Source of the DNA: Vicugna pacos
Lineage: Eukaryota; Chordata; Mammalia; Artiodactyla; Camelidae
Reading direction: 5' to 3'
DNA length: 64,000 nucleotides
Assembly: GCF_048564905.1 (NCBI RefSeq)
Contig: NC_132996.1
Location: 39,170,001-39,234,000 of the forward strand
Shown here: in pieces, positions 24,321 through 36,469 of the stretch
Layout of the letters: the number at the start of each line of letters is the position of its first letter
Position numbering within the stretch: position 1 is the first letter of the stretch
Position numbers and translations under genes: made by a program
Notes under the pieces: model-generated
Seen by the model: only the letters and a program-made list of their open reading frames with translations
The model's database searches: none
Told to the model about the DNA's origin: nothing

Positions 24321-26490
24321 TGAATTCTGCTCTTCTGCCGTTCTCTTAAATCGACAACCAGTGACACTTAGGAGAGGAGAAACTTCTTGCCAGTTGTGGT
24401 ATTGTTTTCCCTAGGTCACAGGTCATTAGGTGTGAGATGATGGTACTGGGTATGAGAGAGACCGTACTTCCTTGTTGCACCTGCTGAATACTCAGTGAGC
24501 AGATGTGGTTATTGTTGTGGTTGCTCCTGACAGTGGTCTTGGATGACAATGATTTTACAGTGTCAAGAGAGAGACAGAACATATGAACATGAATCATTGA
24601 GCCATTATTTTCATTTCTGGAAGACAGAACCTCTTGAAAGTCTCAAAGTGTCCACTAAACTCCTAAATTGGACAATATCCATTTACACAGTTGAATAAGT
24701 AAGTGCTACTATCTAAGCTGTGTATTAAGGCTCTTAAATCCATGGATAAATATGAACACCAAACGATATACTTACCTTGGTTAAAAAAAAAAAACAGGGA
24801 GAGGGGAGAAGGGAAGTTAAATGCAAATATATCTGCTAGTCAATTTTGTTTGAAAGAGAGTGTGGACTTTCCCTATAGGAATGAAAAGAGTTGATGAGAT
24901 AGTGCTTTAAGGAATTCATTAAAAGTAGTATGACTAGTGGTATAATAGATTTGGATCAGATAACCTGTAGCTTCTTTTACAACCTGCTTAAATGACTTGT
25001 TTCTTAAGACGTTCCCAGGTGAATTCTGTTGAACAGTGTCACACAATATTCAAATTCTTTCATCTTTCCCCTCGTACATATTGCTCCAGGATTCATTCTG
25101 ATTTAAACTGAGTGAGTTCTTGTTTTATAAAACTTTAAAACCAAGTTCAACAAATATTGAACAAATGTTTCAACAATTGTTCAGCTAATAGTCAATAATT
25201 TAAGAAAAACATGGAAATTTAGAATTAGAAATGAAATTAAAAATAATATCACTCTTGTTATTAGGGTGAACATAGGAACTTATATTTCTCATCTTGGTCC
25301 TTAAGCTCTCCATGATCTGGTCCAACTTTAAAGGGTGAGTGAAAAATTCATTTCTGTCTCCTTGTAGTTACCTCTGTTGTTCCCCATTTATCCTAGTTTT
25401 ACCCATTTTGCAAGCATCAGGTCCATGTTGTGTTTACCTCTCTCCAGTCTCCTGAAGTACTTACTGTTCATACCACACATTTGGTACATATCCCCTCAGC
25501 TTTTTTCCAAGTTGATTTGTGCTCTGTAAATACCAGTTAAAATGAAGTGCACAAACAAGGCAATAAGGGTACCTTTCAAGACCCTAGTTATTGATTACGG
25601 GCACTAATATAGAGTATCAGTATCGTGATCAATACCAGTGTCTTTTCATTTTGAGATACGTTGTGTATCTCTGTAGACATACCAAAGTGATTTTGTGTTA
25701 TTTAGAATAATATTTAAACTGCTTTCCACTTTCTAAGGACCCTTTGGATCATTGAGGTGTGCAAAATACCCTTTTAAGTATTGGGTAGCTGGAGGAATCA
25801 AGTGTAGGATTTCAAAATGTATTGAAAATAATCCTTAGTAAATAATCTTTTAAGTATTGTCAGTAATTGAGTTGACTATATTTAGCATGGTAGATGATTA
25901 ATTTTTTCTAAATAATTGAAGGTCTAGAGAGGGGAAATTTGCTATTTTCATGTTTACATGCAATTAGTTTTGTGGACTTTAAAAAACAGGCTCCTAACCA
26001 TTTCAAATAATTTTATTCAAGGAAAAACCTTGATCACCTTAATGATTTTCAATCTAAAAAATTTTTTAAAACCACCAAGATATGATGAAAAGTATATTTA
26101 ATTAGAATTAAACGGCCAGATCCTAATCTGGCTCTGCCAAATAATCGTAGCCAAGTCAGTTAAATTCCCTGTGCCTTACAACCTTTTATAAAAGTAAGAT
26201 CTGAACTGAACCACCTCTAAGATAATTTCTGGTCCTAGAATTCTCTGATTTTAAAAATTAAAGCAACTTAATGAAAATGAGATAGCAGTTGCATATTTTT
26301 ATTTTGGCAGAGCTTTTCAACATATTGTATTTTAGTTATCTGAAGTACAGTATGTATAAATAATGAAGACACTGTAACTTTAATAAATTTAAAACTTTTA
26401 CTGTTGCTCGTATGTTTATTGCACATACATATGAGCAACAGTATCTGCTTTTCAGAAGCTTATTAAAAAAATTATCAAGAATGCTGTAAC
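24321..26490. other. NUCB2 intron 1, left part
   Basis: Unique or unassigned intronic sequence. An imperfect inverted repeat that could fold into a hairpin lies at 26,399-26,443. Confidence 0.4.
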
Positions 26491-26492
26491 CA

Positions 26493-26656
26493 CACAGGGA
26501 AATATATACAAGATCTTGTGGTAGCTCACAGTGAAAAAGAAAAAGAATGTGACAATGAATATATGTATGTTCATGTATAACTGAAAAATTGTGCTCTACA
26601 CTGGAAATTGTCACAACACTGTAAACTGACTATAACTCAATTAGGAAAAAAAAATA
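26493..26656 (+). mobile_element. 5'-truncated LINE-1 3' end with target duplication
   Basis: The segment reads as a LINE-1 3' terminus ('gaaatatatacaagatcttg', 'gtgctctacactggaaattg', 'aactgactataactcaatta', A-tail). It is flanked by a 16-bp repeat, aagaatRctgtaacca, at 26,477-26,492 and 26,657-26,672 with one mismatch. The same 3' end type appears at 5,835. Confidence 0.85.
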
Positions 26657-27334
26657 AAGAATACTGTAACCAAATGTTAAGATTGGGAAAAAAAGCGATA
26701 TACTGCTTTCCTTGATTGGTGTCCTTTTCTACAGATACAAACATCAGAGACACTAAAATCAATACTGATATTTTGACACACAGGAGGGTCGGAGTCCAGC
26801 TGAGCTGGTCATACATCTGATATTTTATTTGAGTCGCACTTTCCTATTGACTGTAATTTTCAAATGGAAAAATGATGTTGAACACTAGATTATCTGTTGC
26901 CCTTGTCACTGCTGCCATGGAGAAATTCAGAAGCCATTTATTTTTCTCCACCCCACTCCTTTTCACTGTTAGAATTCTGACATTGACAATAAGAAGAAGC
27001 AACCTGGGTTTCCTGGCTCAGGGAGAAAGCTGGGTTTCTCCTGGCCTTGGAGAAAGAAACCTGGGTCTCTTGCAAAAAGCTCTATTTTAATACCAGGGAG
27101 AAAGAGATTGTGTTCTTCTTTTGTTGGATGTATTCTTTTCATTGGCCTACAGCTGCATCAGGACTTTGGCTGTGGCAATGCTAGGAGGAGAGCTCTAACA
27201 TGGCCTTTCAGAATATGGTGTTTAACATTGTATATCAACTGGTTTATTGCTTTTTAAGTTCAATGACTGGGTATTTACATCACAGATTTTAATTATTTTA
27301 ATATACATATATATTAAATTTTCAAGACAGGAAA

Positions 27335-27515
27335 GGCATTACTATTTATGGAGCATTTACTATTGCCATGTACTGTGCTAGTTACATTGTATTCATTCTT
27401 ATTTTCATCCAGTCAAAAACTTATAAAGAAGTATTAGTTCAGTTTCATAGGTATGAAAATCGAGACTCAGAGAGTCAAGTAGCTTGCCAGTAAATGGGAG
27501 TGGTTAGGATTCAAT
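27335..27515 (-). repeat. MIR SINE
   Basis: 'atttactattgccatgtact', then 'tatgaaaatcgagactcaga', then 'caagtagcttgccagtaaat' is a reverse-complement MIR. Confidence 0.6.
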
Positions 27516-28225
27516 ATGCTGTTTATTTTTTACCATACTGTGTTAATAAAGGTCATGTGCTTTTCCAGCACATAACATACATATGATCACTCTCTTGCTT
27601 AGATAATTTTATGTTGAATATAGTATCATGAAAAGGATTAAATACATGTGTTCTTAAATTTTGAAGATAATTTATTTCCTTATTTTCTTTACATACTGCA
27701 TAGAAATAACTGATTATGTTCACCAGTGAGCTTGCACATGAGCTAACTGCCTTGTATTTTACAGGTAGGTAGTGGGTTTCAAAAAAGAATTTGAGATGTC
27801 TTGCTTTATTACTGATCACTGTGACTGAAGCTGGGGTTAATTTTTAAAAGTGATTGTAAGGGTAAAAAAAGATTCCAGATAAAGATTTTAAGAAAAATTC
27901 CAGTTAAGAATTTAGTAGTCTTGAAGTACCATTGCAAAGGAAAATAAGCTTTTAGTCTAAATTCTTCTTAGTATTTAAAAGGGGAGCAATATAGTAAAAT
28001 CTGGGCACAAAATCAGTATCTTTGCTTATTCTGGTCTTTGATTGTGTTTATTTAGTATATTTCTTTTCCTTTTCCACTGGAATATGATATAGACTCTTCT
28101 CACATGATAAAAATTTGGCACTTTTTCTTTTCAGAGGATATGACAAATGTATACCATTACCACTGTAGTAAGACTAAATTTATGTTTATATTTAATGCAT
28201 TTTTATATTTACTTTTTATATTTAG

Positions 28226-28379
28226 ATCCTGTTAAGAATCAGCTCTTAGTGAAAAAGCATTGAGAGAGGAGCCAAGACTCAACTCTTCACTAATTTGACG
28301 TTGTGCAATCATCTGATTTCTCTGGATCTCAGTTGCCTCATCTGTAAAAAGGAAATAAAAATTCTTTACCCATTTGAAG
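28226..28379 (+). other. NUCB2: NUCB2 non-coding exon 2 (candidate)
   Basis: A 154-base segment has a T-rich acceptor (tttttatatttag) at its left and a consensus donor AAG|gtaagt at its right. Human NUCB2 also has non-coding sequence before the ATG exon (family knowledge, not checked). The right half, about 28,290-28,365, reads as MIR ('ctcagttgcctcatctgtaa'), so the exon would be partly repeat-derived. It contains stop codons in all frames, as expected for 5' UTR. It could be a chance pair of splice-like sites. Confidence 0.4.
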
Positions 28380-29929
28380 GTAAGTGATCAGTTAAGGAAG
28401 CAAAAATGAAAATAGCCTTAATGGTGATTGACACATACAATATTTATTTTCTCATGTAAAATAATTCTTGAAGTAGGCAGTCTAGCATAGATATAGTAGC
28501 TTCATAAAGTCACCAGGGCTCTAAACTTTTTCCAGTTCTTTGATCTGCTATCCCTAAGGTGTGGCCCTGGTCTTCATATCCAAAATAGCTGCCAGAGCTC
28601 TAACAATCACTGCCAAGTTCCAGGCAGTAACATAAAGACAAAGAAGGACGCATCCTCTCCCTTTAAGGAAATTTTCTGAATCAAATCTCAGGCTACCAGG
28701 GAAGCAGGGAAATGTAGCTGGATGCATGGCTGACCTGGAAAAAATTGGGCTTTTGTTATTGAAGAGGAAGGGAAGATTTGGATATTGGCAGGCAAATAGA
28801 AGTTTTTGCCACAGTATGGATCTCTTTTTTTTCCTCTCTGAGATCTGTAAGCTGTGATAACTATTAATAGAAGCTTCATTATTTGCCATGGCAGAGCTTG
28901 AAGTCTGACCATTGTCTCCAGAAGGAAGTAAGTTTCATCTAATAAATTGTATCTCTTTCTTACTTTTATTCCATGATTCACTATAGAAGGCTTTCTGTCT
29001 TGATTGGGTATTTGTTCTGATTATTTTTTTTAAATTACTCATAAATGTTCAATACTAGATGTTTGTTGTGTAATTTATGGATGGTTTAAAAAAGAGCTAA
29101 TATTTATTGAGCCACTTGCTTTATGCAAAGTACTGAAAAGACAGAGATAATTTATCCTAAAAGTGTCACATAATAAATCATCAGGAAATAAATTTTTGTT
29201 GGAAAGTGTAAATCCATGTTTAAGTTCAATACTGTCACACTAGGAACATTTTTATCTTGCTTGTTGGTTAAAAGTTGTGGTTTGTTTTTTTTTCAACCAC
29301 TTTACTGTTATCTGTTTTGAAATTTCCTTTTACTTAACTACTAGCCCTTGCTTAACTTACTTAGGTATATCAATATTTTATTTCCTTCCAGACTGTTTTT
29401 GGTGAATATTATGTAAATATACCCTGTACTTGTCATGCAAAATGGTTCAAATGCCATTCTGTCTGAAAAGAAAGAGAATTACTGTTTTGAGAAAAGAAAA
29501 CTGAAATTTAGGAACTAGAACTTTGATGGAGAACGAATCTAAAGATTCAGTCAATCTTTTAGGGATATTAGAAGGAAGATAAGGAGCAAATTAAGATTTT
29601 ATTTCTACAAAATATATTTGTGTTTTTGCAAGGTTTTGAATTTTTCCATATATCACTTCAGCACAAAGTATAGTATTTCCTTTGCTACCAGTGCTCTGAT
29701 TTCCTTTTTTTCCAATCAGAACCACTGACCCTAAATAAACAAAATAATCAGGAGTTTTATGAGTATAAAAACAAGCTAGTTTTGTTTTTAAGAGATATTT
29801 AGCATTGTAAATCACCTATAAATCTATTTGCTGAATACCATTTTAATGCATTAATTTTTTTTGATTAACAGAAAGGATCATGCTATGTGTTGTTTTGTAA
29901 GCAGCTTTTTTCAAATTGTGATTGTTTGA
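28380..29929. other. NUCB2 intron, unassigned part
   Basis: No gene or named repeat recognised here. Confidence 0.3.
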
Positions 29930-30060
29930 TAGGCTGCCTTCCACACTAGACTGATAACTCTTTGAGGGTAGGGACCGTATCTTTCTCACTTACCTGTGTA
30001 TCCAGCATAATATCTGGTACATACTGGGTACTTCATAAAAATTTGTTAAATTAATAAGTA
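29930..30060 (+). mobile_element. LINE-2 3' end fragment
   Basis: 'ctctttgagggtagggaccg', 'gtatccagcataatatctgg' and 'taaaaatttgttaaattaat' follow the L2 3' terminal consensus. Confidence 0.65.
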
Positions 30061-31518
30061 ACATACAACAGAGTAAAGAAAACATACTTCAATATAGTCT
30101 TGTTTTGTTTTGTGGCTGAATTTATTCAAGGTACGCTGTCAAAGTAACCTAGAGCTTGCCCAAGAAAGGTTATACAGCAGAAGCTATAATGGAGCTTAAA
30201 AATAACAAAGCATTGAAACCGGCACTTTTCTTCTTTACCACCTTTGGAATGATGAGCAGAAGTGCTCCATTGGCTGGTGTCCTCATGTATTAATTCAGTC
30301 TTAAATTTAAAAGGTAGAGGAGTGAAAGAGGAAGGTTGAGGGAGGGAGGAAAAAGATAGATGAGGGAGGAATAGAGACTATTAAAAGAAAAGAGAGACAA
30401 ACTAGTTTCAGTTTTCTGTATTCTTCACCCTTCTCACCCATGACCGCTCTTTTTAACCACTTCCAGGATATTTCTCCTTACAAGCAAAACAAGAAACTAT
30501 TTTCACACACACACCCCCCACACACCAAGTAAATGTGATCTGGATAATTACTGGTATGAATTAGTAGTTAAATTTGCCTCCCTGTATGAATGAGAATCTC
30601 AAAATGGTGGAGACAGGGAAGGAGAGAGAAGCTTATTTTTAGAATTTGGAAATTTAGGGAAGTTATTTTATATCTACTGAGTGTTAGGAGAGGCTTAAGA
30701 ACTCTGCTTATTTTGTAATTTTGCTTGAGGCTCCCATGCCTTTGAGTTCAGGGCTTTCTATACTGTCATGAGATTGTTGCTTGGTTTAGAATTTCACATC
30801 ATACTACTTGAGAGCATAAATTTTCAGCCTTTCTTGGTCTGGGTTAGGGTACTGTGTCAGCCTAGTTCAGCCCAATATGTCCTCTTTAGGTCTCTATGAA
30901 AGAAGAGGGTGATAAAAGAAAGGAGAAGGCCATTCTTACTGACCTGATAACGGAAGAAAAGTAGGTTAGTCTCTTCATCCCATTGCCACTCCTTACCGCT
31001 CATCTCGCTTTCTTTTGTATGGACATTTGTATACATTGGGTTCATGGAAATCTGTAAACCTATTTCTCACACATTTGACATTATCTTGGTATTTAAAGAG
31101 ATTTTTGTATCCTTACTTTTCTACCTAATGAGCTAGGAAATTTTTTTATTGCTTTTGTTATGATAACAGTTAATATTTACTGCAGCCTTATTAGGGAGTA
31201 AATGTTCTAATTAGCTTTAGACTTCAGTAAGTTAATTGAATTACTTCTAGAATATACACTAAAAGGTTAGAAAATAGAATAGAAAAGCATATTTTAAAAA
31301 CTCTTCAATCAAGAACAAAATTTAAAAAAGGCAAGAAAGGGGAGGAAATAAATATTAAAGAGGCAGAATAAATAGAAAGCCCAAAAGAAGATGGTGTTTC
31401 ATTGACTCTGACTCCATTGACAGATGTTAAGACACATCATTTTATGCCCTATAGAACACATACTCCCAATTAAACTACGACACTGAGCTTTATCACTTTA
31501 TCTCAATTTCATTTTGTG
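30061..31518. other. NUCB2 intron, unassigned part
   Basis: No exon or named repeat seen, apart from a short C/A-rich tract near 30,505-30,527. Confidence 0.3.
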
Positions 31519-31906
31519 TTTTTTTTTTATTGAAAGTGTTTTTTTAAATTGAAGTATAGTTGATTTACAATGTTGTGTTAGTTTTTTGGTGTACAGCATA
31601 GTGATTCAGTTATATATATATATATATTCTTTTCCATTATAGGTTATTACAAGTTATTCAATATATTTCCCTGGGCTATATAGTAGGACCTTGTTCATCT
31701 ATTATATATATAGTTTGTATCTGCTAATCTCAAACTCCTAATTTATCCATTCCCCACCTCTTCCCCTTTGGTAACCTTAAGTTTGTTTTCTATGTTTGTG
31801 AGTCTGTTTCTGTTTTGTAAATAAGTTCATGTCATTTTTTTTTTAGATTCCACATATAAGTGATATATGATATTTGTCTTTCTCTGTCTGATTTATTTCA
31901 TTTAGA
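31519..31906 (-). mobile_element. LINE-1 3' end, the LINE half of a U6-LINE1 chimera
   Basis: Antisense copy of an artiodactyl-type LINE-1 3' UTR. On the + strand it begins with a T-run (A-tail) at about 31,519 and 'aaattgaagtatagttgatt', and ends with 'agattccacatataagtgat' and 'gtctttctctgtctgattta'. At 31,906/31,907 it joins directly to the 3' U-tail end of a U6 sequence in the same orientation. An internal (TA)n lies at about 31,613-31,627. Confidence 0.9.
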
Positions 31907-32012
31907 AAAATATGGAATGCTTCACAAATTTGCGTGTCATCCTTGCTCAGGGGTCATGCTAATCTTCTCTGTATCATTCCAGTTTTAGTATATGTTCTGA
32001 TGAAGTGAGCAC
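31907..32012 (-). pseudogene. U6 snRNA pseudogene, 5' part of a U6-LINE1 chimera
   Basis: The reverse complement reads as full-length U6 snRNA (106 bases). The 5' gtgctc, 'acatatactaaaa', the conserved ACAGAGA region ('gatacagagaagattagcat'), 'aaggatgacacgcaaatt' and the 3' 'ccatattttt' are all present. About ten positions differ from the mammalian U6 I know, including the 5' stem-loop. No TATA or proximal element is seen upstream (to the right), so it should be silent. The U6 3' end is fused to a LINE-1 3' fragment, the known product of LINE-1 reverse transcriptase switching templates to U6 RNA. Confidence 0.92.
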
Positions 32013-32029
32013 CGAAAGGGCTTTTTTTT

Positions 32030-32255
32030 TTTTAGTAGACTTTTTTTTTTTTTAGAGCAGTTTCAGGTTCACAGCAGAATTGAGCAGAAAATAGAGACAG
32101 TTTGCACATGGTCCTCCCTACCAAGACATATATACTCCCCTACCCTCAACATCCTTTATCAGTGTGGCATATTTGATACAATCAATGAACCAACATGGGC
32201 ACATTATTATCAACCAAAGTCCACAGTTTACATTATGAAAGTGCTTTTTAAGATT
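32030..32255 (-). mobile_element. LINE-1 (L1MA/L1MB-type) 3' UTR, antisense
   Basis: 'agagcagtttcaggttcaca', 'gtggcatatttgatacaatc' and 'caaccaaagtccacagttta' match the same 3' UTR block as 44,262-44,600. Confidence 0.75.
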
Positions 32256-33744
32256 CATTTAGACATATAGATTTTTCTCACATCACTTTCAGAGATACAT
32301 AAAGAAATTGAGAGTTAAATAAATTGGTTAAGATATTCTTAAGACTTTTTCACATTCATAGTCTGAGCCTCTTGAAACACTTTCTTGATTCAGAATTCTG
32401 TATGTTTGTGTTTTCCCACATAGCATTGTTCTGTCTACTGTGGAGAGTGAGGATGATTTTATTCTGGGAATTTCTTTAAGACCATTTGCCCGGAATTTTC
32501 TCCAAGCCTCTGACACTCATTTTGCAAGCTTTGATGCTAGTACATTCTTGAGATGATATTCATTTTGCAGGCTTTGGTGCTAGCATTTTTCAAAAGATGA
32601 CAATGGAAAGTTTTCAGTTCATCTTCTTTCCTCAGCTCTTCCTTCAATGGTTTACTGACTAAAAAGTTGAGGAGTTACAGTTTGTTTAGACATGACATCA
32701 GGGATAACATCAAGTTATGTCATTTTTCAGGCAGCCTGTCCTTTAAATATTCAGATATACAGCCTCAGAAGACATCAAGAGCTAAACACATATGCCCGGC
32801 AGGCTATGAAAGGCTCTCGGACATTCAAACCAGCCTTCCTTTAGCTCAGCTATCATCCATTCCCCTCACGTTTATGCATGTAAAACATTTCTGGGAAATT
32901 ATTTTGTAGTCTAAAATTAAATATGGCAGCACCTTTTGTTGCTTTTGTTGCCATAGGTGTTGATGCCAGTGTTACTGTGATGTGCTGTTTCCTGTGTAAC
33001 CCATTCTCAGGATATTCATCTCTTTAGCACCTTTAGCATTAATGTTTCATTTCTTAGTGCCTTTAAAAGAACATCAGGATTTTGTCAGCATTTCCTGTTG
33101 ACTAAACTCAGCTTTGTTTTTTCATCAAATCACATGGAAGTTATGCAGTTTCTGTTCAGTGTTGGTAGGAAGTCTCTGACAAATTGACATTTGCCTTAAC
33201 AATACATGAATCCATCAAATTAGCCTCATGTTCCATATAGATTTTTTAAAAATTTATTGGAGGTACTGTCAGTTTCCACTGCCTTGATTTGCATTGTTTG
33301 GTTGCTTGTAGGTAACCTTGTTATATCTCAGTAACAAAATGTAAAGCAGCTTTACCTTCTTGTGGGTACCTTCTGGTCTAAGGTCAGGTAAAGCACTTAG
33401 TTGTTCCTTTACAAGAAAACATAAAGTTGCTGTTATTCCTTTAACATCAACTATTTACTTCACTAATATCAGCTGCTTCATTTCTATGTTTACAAAATAA
33501 CTTTTATTTCAATGCCAAAGCACAATTTAATCCTTTTGAAGACATTTTAAATGGCAGTTACATTCAATTTGTACCAAAAAATGCAAAAGCTCAATCTGAA
33601 GTAATGGCTGTAGGAATAACTATGATAAAGTCCACTCATGTGCAGGCAGTAAAGATTAATACTGCGTTAACTGAAAAACAGTCTCTGATTTCTAAGATAT
33701 TAAACTGAGGAATTATTGTCAGCAATTTGATTAAATATAAACAG
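32256..33744. other. Unexplained intronic sequence with a 43-bp tandem duplication
   Basis: No named repeat or exon recognised in almost 1.5 kb. It contains two tandem 43-bp units (32,518-32,560 and 32,561-32,603), each starting cattttgca(a/g)gctttg. Short frames on both strands show no domain. Confidence 0.4.
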
Positions 33745-33747
33745 AGA

Positions 33748-33890
33748 GGGGATAGGGGATAGCTCAAGTGTAGAGCGCATGCTTAGTATGCATGAAGTCC
33801 TTGGCTCAGTTCCCAGTGCCTCCTCCAAAAATAACCTAATTACCTCCCTCACCACCAAAAGAACCCCCAACAACAACAACAAAAAATAGA
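33748..33890 (+). mobile_element. Camelid-type tRNA-derived SINE
   Basis: The A-box-like 'gatagctcaagtgtagagcg' and B-box-like 'ggctcagttcccagtgcctc' are followed by 'acctaattacctccctcacc' and an A-rich tail. It is a diverged copy of the SINE seen better preserved at 41,822, 46,909, 55,262 and 59,228. Confidence 0.85.
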
Positions 33891-33999
33891 ATAAAAATAA
33901 CATCAAGCCCATTTTAAAAACTAATCTAAATACATTAAAAATATATAAACAGAAAATACTCTAGTTAGAAGACAAAGCTTGTTAGGCTGAATAAAAAAG

Positions 34000-34040
34000 A
34001 AGTATGTGAGAGTGTATGTGTGTGTATGTGTGCGTATCTA
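34000..34040. repeat. (TG)-rich simple repeat
   Basis: Short imperfect TG repeat ('tatgtgtgtgtatgtgtgcg'). Confidence 0.7.
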
Positions 34041-35104
34041 CATACTAATCAAAAGAAAATTGCTTTAGCTATATTACAATCAAAATAGACCTTAAGGCAA
34101 ACTGGAATATAAAAGTCACTCAAATAGTAAAAGGATTAAATCTAACAGAAAGCTAGAAAATCTTAAATCTGTGTACATTTAATAACATAGCCTCAAAATA
34201 TTTAAACAAAAATTGACAAAATTATAAGGAAAAACAGGTAAATCCAAAATTAAAGTGTCAGATTTTCATTTACCTTTCTAGTAATGATAAGACACCCAGA
34301 CAAAATTCATTAAAATGTAAAAACTAGATAATGAAAATTTATAGAGCATGGCTCATTCTAAACATCTGTGCTTCTATAGGTAACTGATATTTGCAAATTG
34401 TATTTGTCCTTTTTTTTAATGTTCACATTTTATTTTACAAGCTCAGATTTTTTGCTCTGTTTTTCATTGCTTTTAAAAAAATTGAAATTTGATCCACATA
34501 TCATAAAATTCACCCTCTCAAAGTGTACGATGTCTCACACTATATCAAAGTATGAAATGTTCCAGGCTTAACCTCATTTTTATGCTGGATATGGACTTTC
34601 TTTGGTAGTTGAATTTTGTATTCTTTATATTGCAGCACGTGGATCTTCTATTTGATCTACCAGGATAATTTTCAGCTGGCTGAATAAGCAATGTTTAGTT
34701 TAAAGGCATTTATAAATCATATAACGTAATCATTTGTACAATTGGTATGAGTACAATTTTATTAGTATTTCTGATAATGTAAGAGAAAAGATCTACTCTT
34801 TATTCAAAAGAATAAAGTGGTAATAGAATTTAAGAGCTTAAAGAATACTGACGTCTAGTTAAATTACTATTTTTTAAAAAAATCCATTATTTAAAAAAAT
34901 GACAAAGTAAGTTAATTGACTGACCTGTGGTCACATAGCAAATGAGTGGTGCAGCTGGAATTAGAATACAGACCTAAATTTAATTTTGCCTTACCCTTCT
35001 TAGATGTAACACCCGTTTTTCTTTTCCTTGAGGATGAGCATTCTTTTTGTCTCTCATTGTAGAAGAGTTTTGTGACTAACAGAGCAAAGGGAGGCAGTAT
35101 TTTC

Positions 35105-35310
35105 AAATGTTAGCATGCATCAGAATCACTGATAGGGCTTGTTAAAACAGATTGTGCCCCATCCCCGCCATCATCCTCCTTGCCCCTCTCAGAGATTCTC
35201 TGATGTAGGAGGTTTGGAGTAAGCCCTGAAGTTTTGCATTTCTAACTAATTTCCAGGTGATGCTGTTGCTGCTGGCTCAGGGACCGTACTTTGAGAACCA
35301 CAGCTTATAA
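35105..35310 (+). mobile_element. MER5A-type hAT element
   Basis: 'catcagaatcactgataggg', 'ttgcatttctaactaatttc' and 'ggaccgtactttgagaacca' give nearly the whole MER5A consensus. Confidence 0.75.
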
Positions 35311-35550
35311 AAGCAGACATAGGCTTTGGAGTCAGTCATTGCCAGGTCCAAACTTTGGATCTATGACTTACTGCTCTGTGACCCAGATCAAGTTTTTAAA
35401 CTGATATGTCTCAGTTTCTTATACTTTAAAATGAAGATAATAATATTTATTTCACAGGGTCATTGTAGTAATTAAATTAATGTAATAAAAATGTTTAACA
35501 TACTTCTTGGTACACAGTAAACACTCAGTAGGTGGTTTCTATTGTTATTT
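35311..35550 (+). repeat. MIR SINE
   Basis: 'ggctttggagtcagtcattg', then 'ctgctctgtgacccagatca', then 'aaatgaagataataatattt' and 'aacactcagtaggtgg' are in MIR order. It follows the MER5A copy directly. Confidence 0.7.
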
Positions 35551-36469
35551 GTAATAAGCCTGGGACCCAGTTAAATGTTTATGAACCATACATTCAGTCA
35601 ATGTTTTAGAGTAGATGCCCGGAGACTTTTTGTCACTTTGTCACTCTGAGATGCTGTCAGGACACACACACTGACACATTCATATATACAACATATTCTT
35701 CCTTGACTTTCTTCATTTTTATGGTAGACTTGAAAGAAGAGTGAAACAGCAGAAGTGACAAATTGGTAAAGGGATTCCACTTCCAAGATTGGATTTAACA
35801 TCGTTTATTTTTATTACTCTCAGGCTTCTACTGTGTATTGAAGTAAAGGTGGACACTGTTTTAAAAAAAGAACATATTTCAAAATATGTGACATAGCTGC
35901 CAGCTGCTAAGATAGAACTACTTGTTAATGTATATGTGTGTTGTCTGGTGGGAAAAGGAGAGCCTAAGGGAACTTTCAGATGAACGCAAGGTGGAGGGGA
36001 GGAGTCTGTGTGAAAGACTCTTAAACTGGATTGACCACATCAAACGATAGTCTCAGCTCCTGATGGGATCTGCAAAATGAACTTACTGAGGCATATCACT
36101 GAGCTGACTTTCCACGTGCTCATCATAGACTATTCAATAATTTAGCAGTTAATTCATTTTCTAATTATTTGAAAACCATACATGGCAGGAGCCATGGAGA
36201 CTCAATTAAGCTCCAGAAGTATGAGTAGAAGACATCAAAATTGACTTGAGCAGTTAAGTCATAACTTGGGCTTTTCAGCCATGGTTACACTGAAAACTCT
36301 TAGGTTTTTTAATGGTCATTTGGTCAGCCTGTTTACAATGGCATACAGCACTTGCAAAGGTAAACAAAAGTTTCAATTCAGTTTTTTTTTTTTAAAAAAA
36401 CTCAGCTAACTCAATGATATTTTTAAAATAACTAACTCAGTGATACTTTTAAATTATTTTTTATAAGGT

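Noticed and set aside
31907-32012. Functional U6 gene
   Set aside because: Multiple changes, no upstream TATA or proximal element, and fusion to LINE-1 with an A-tail mark it as a retroposed copy.
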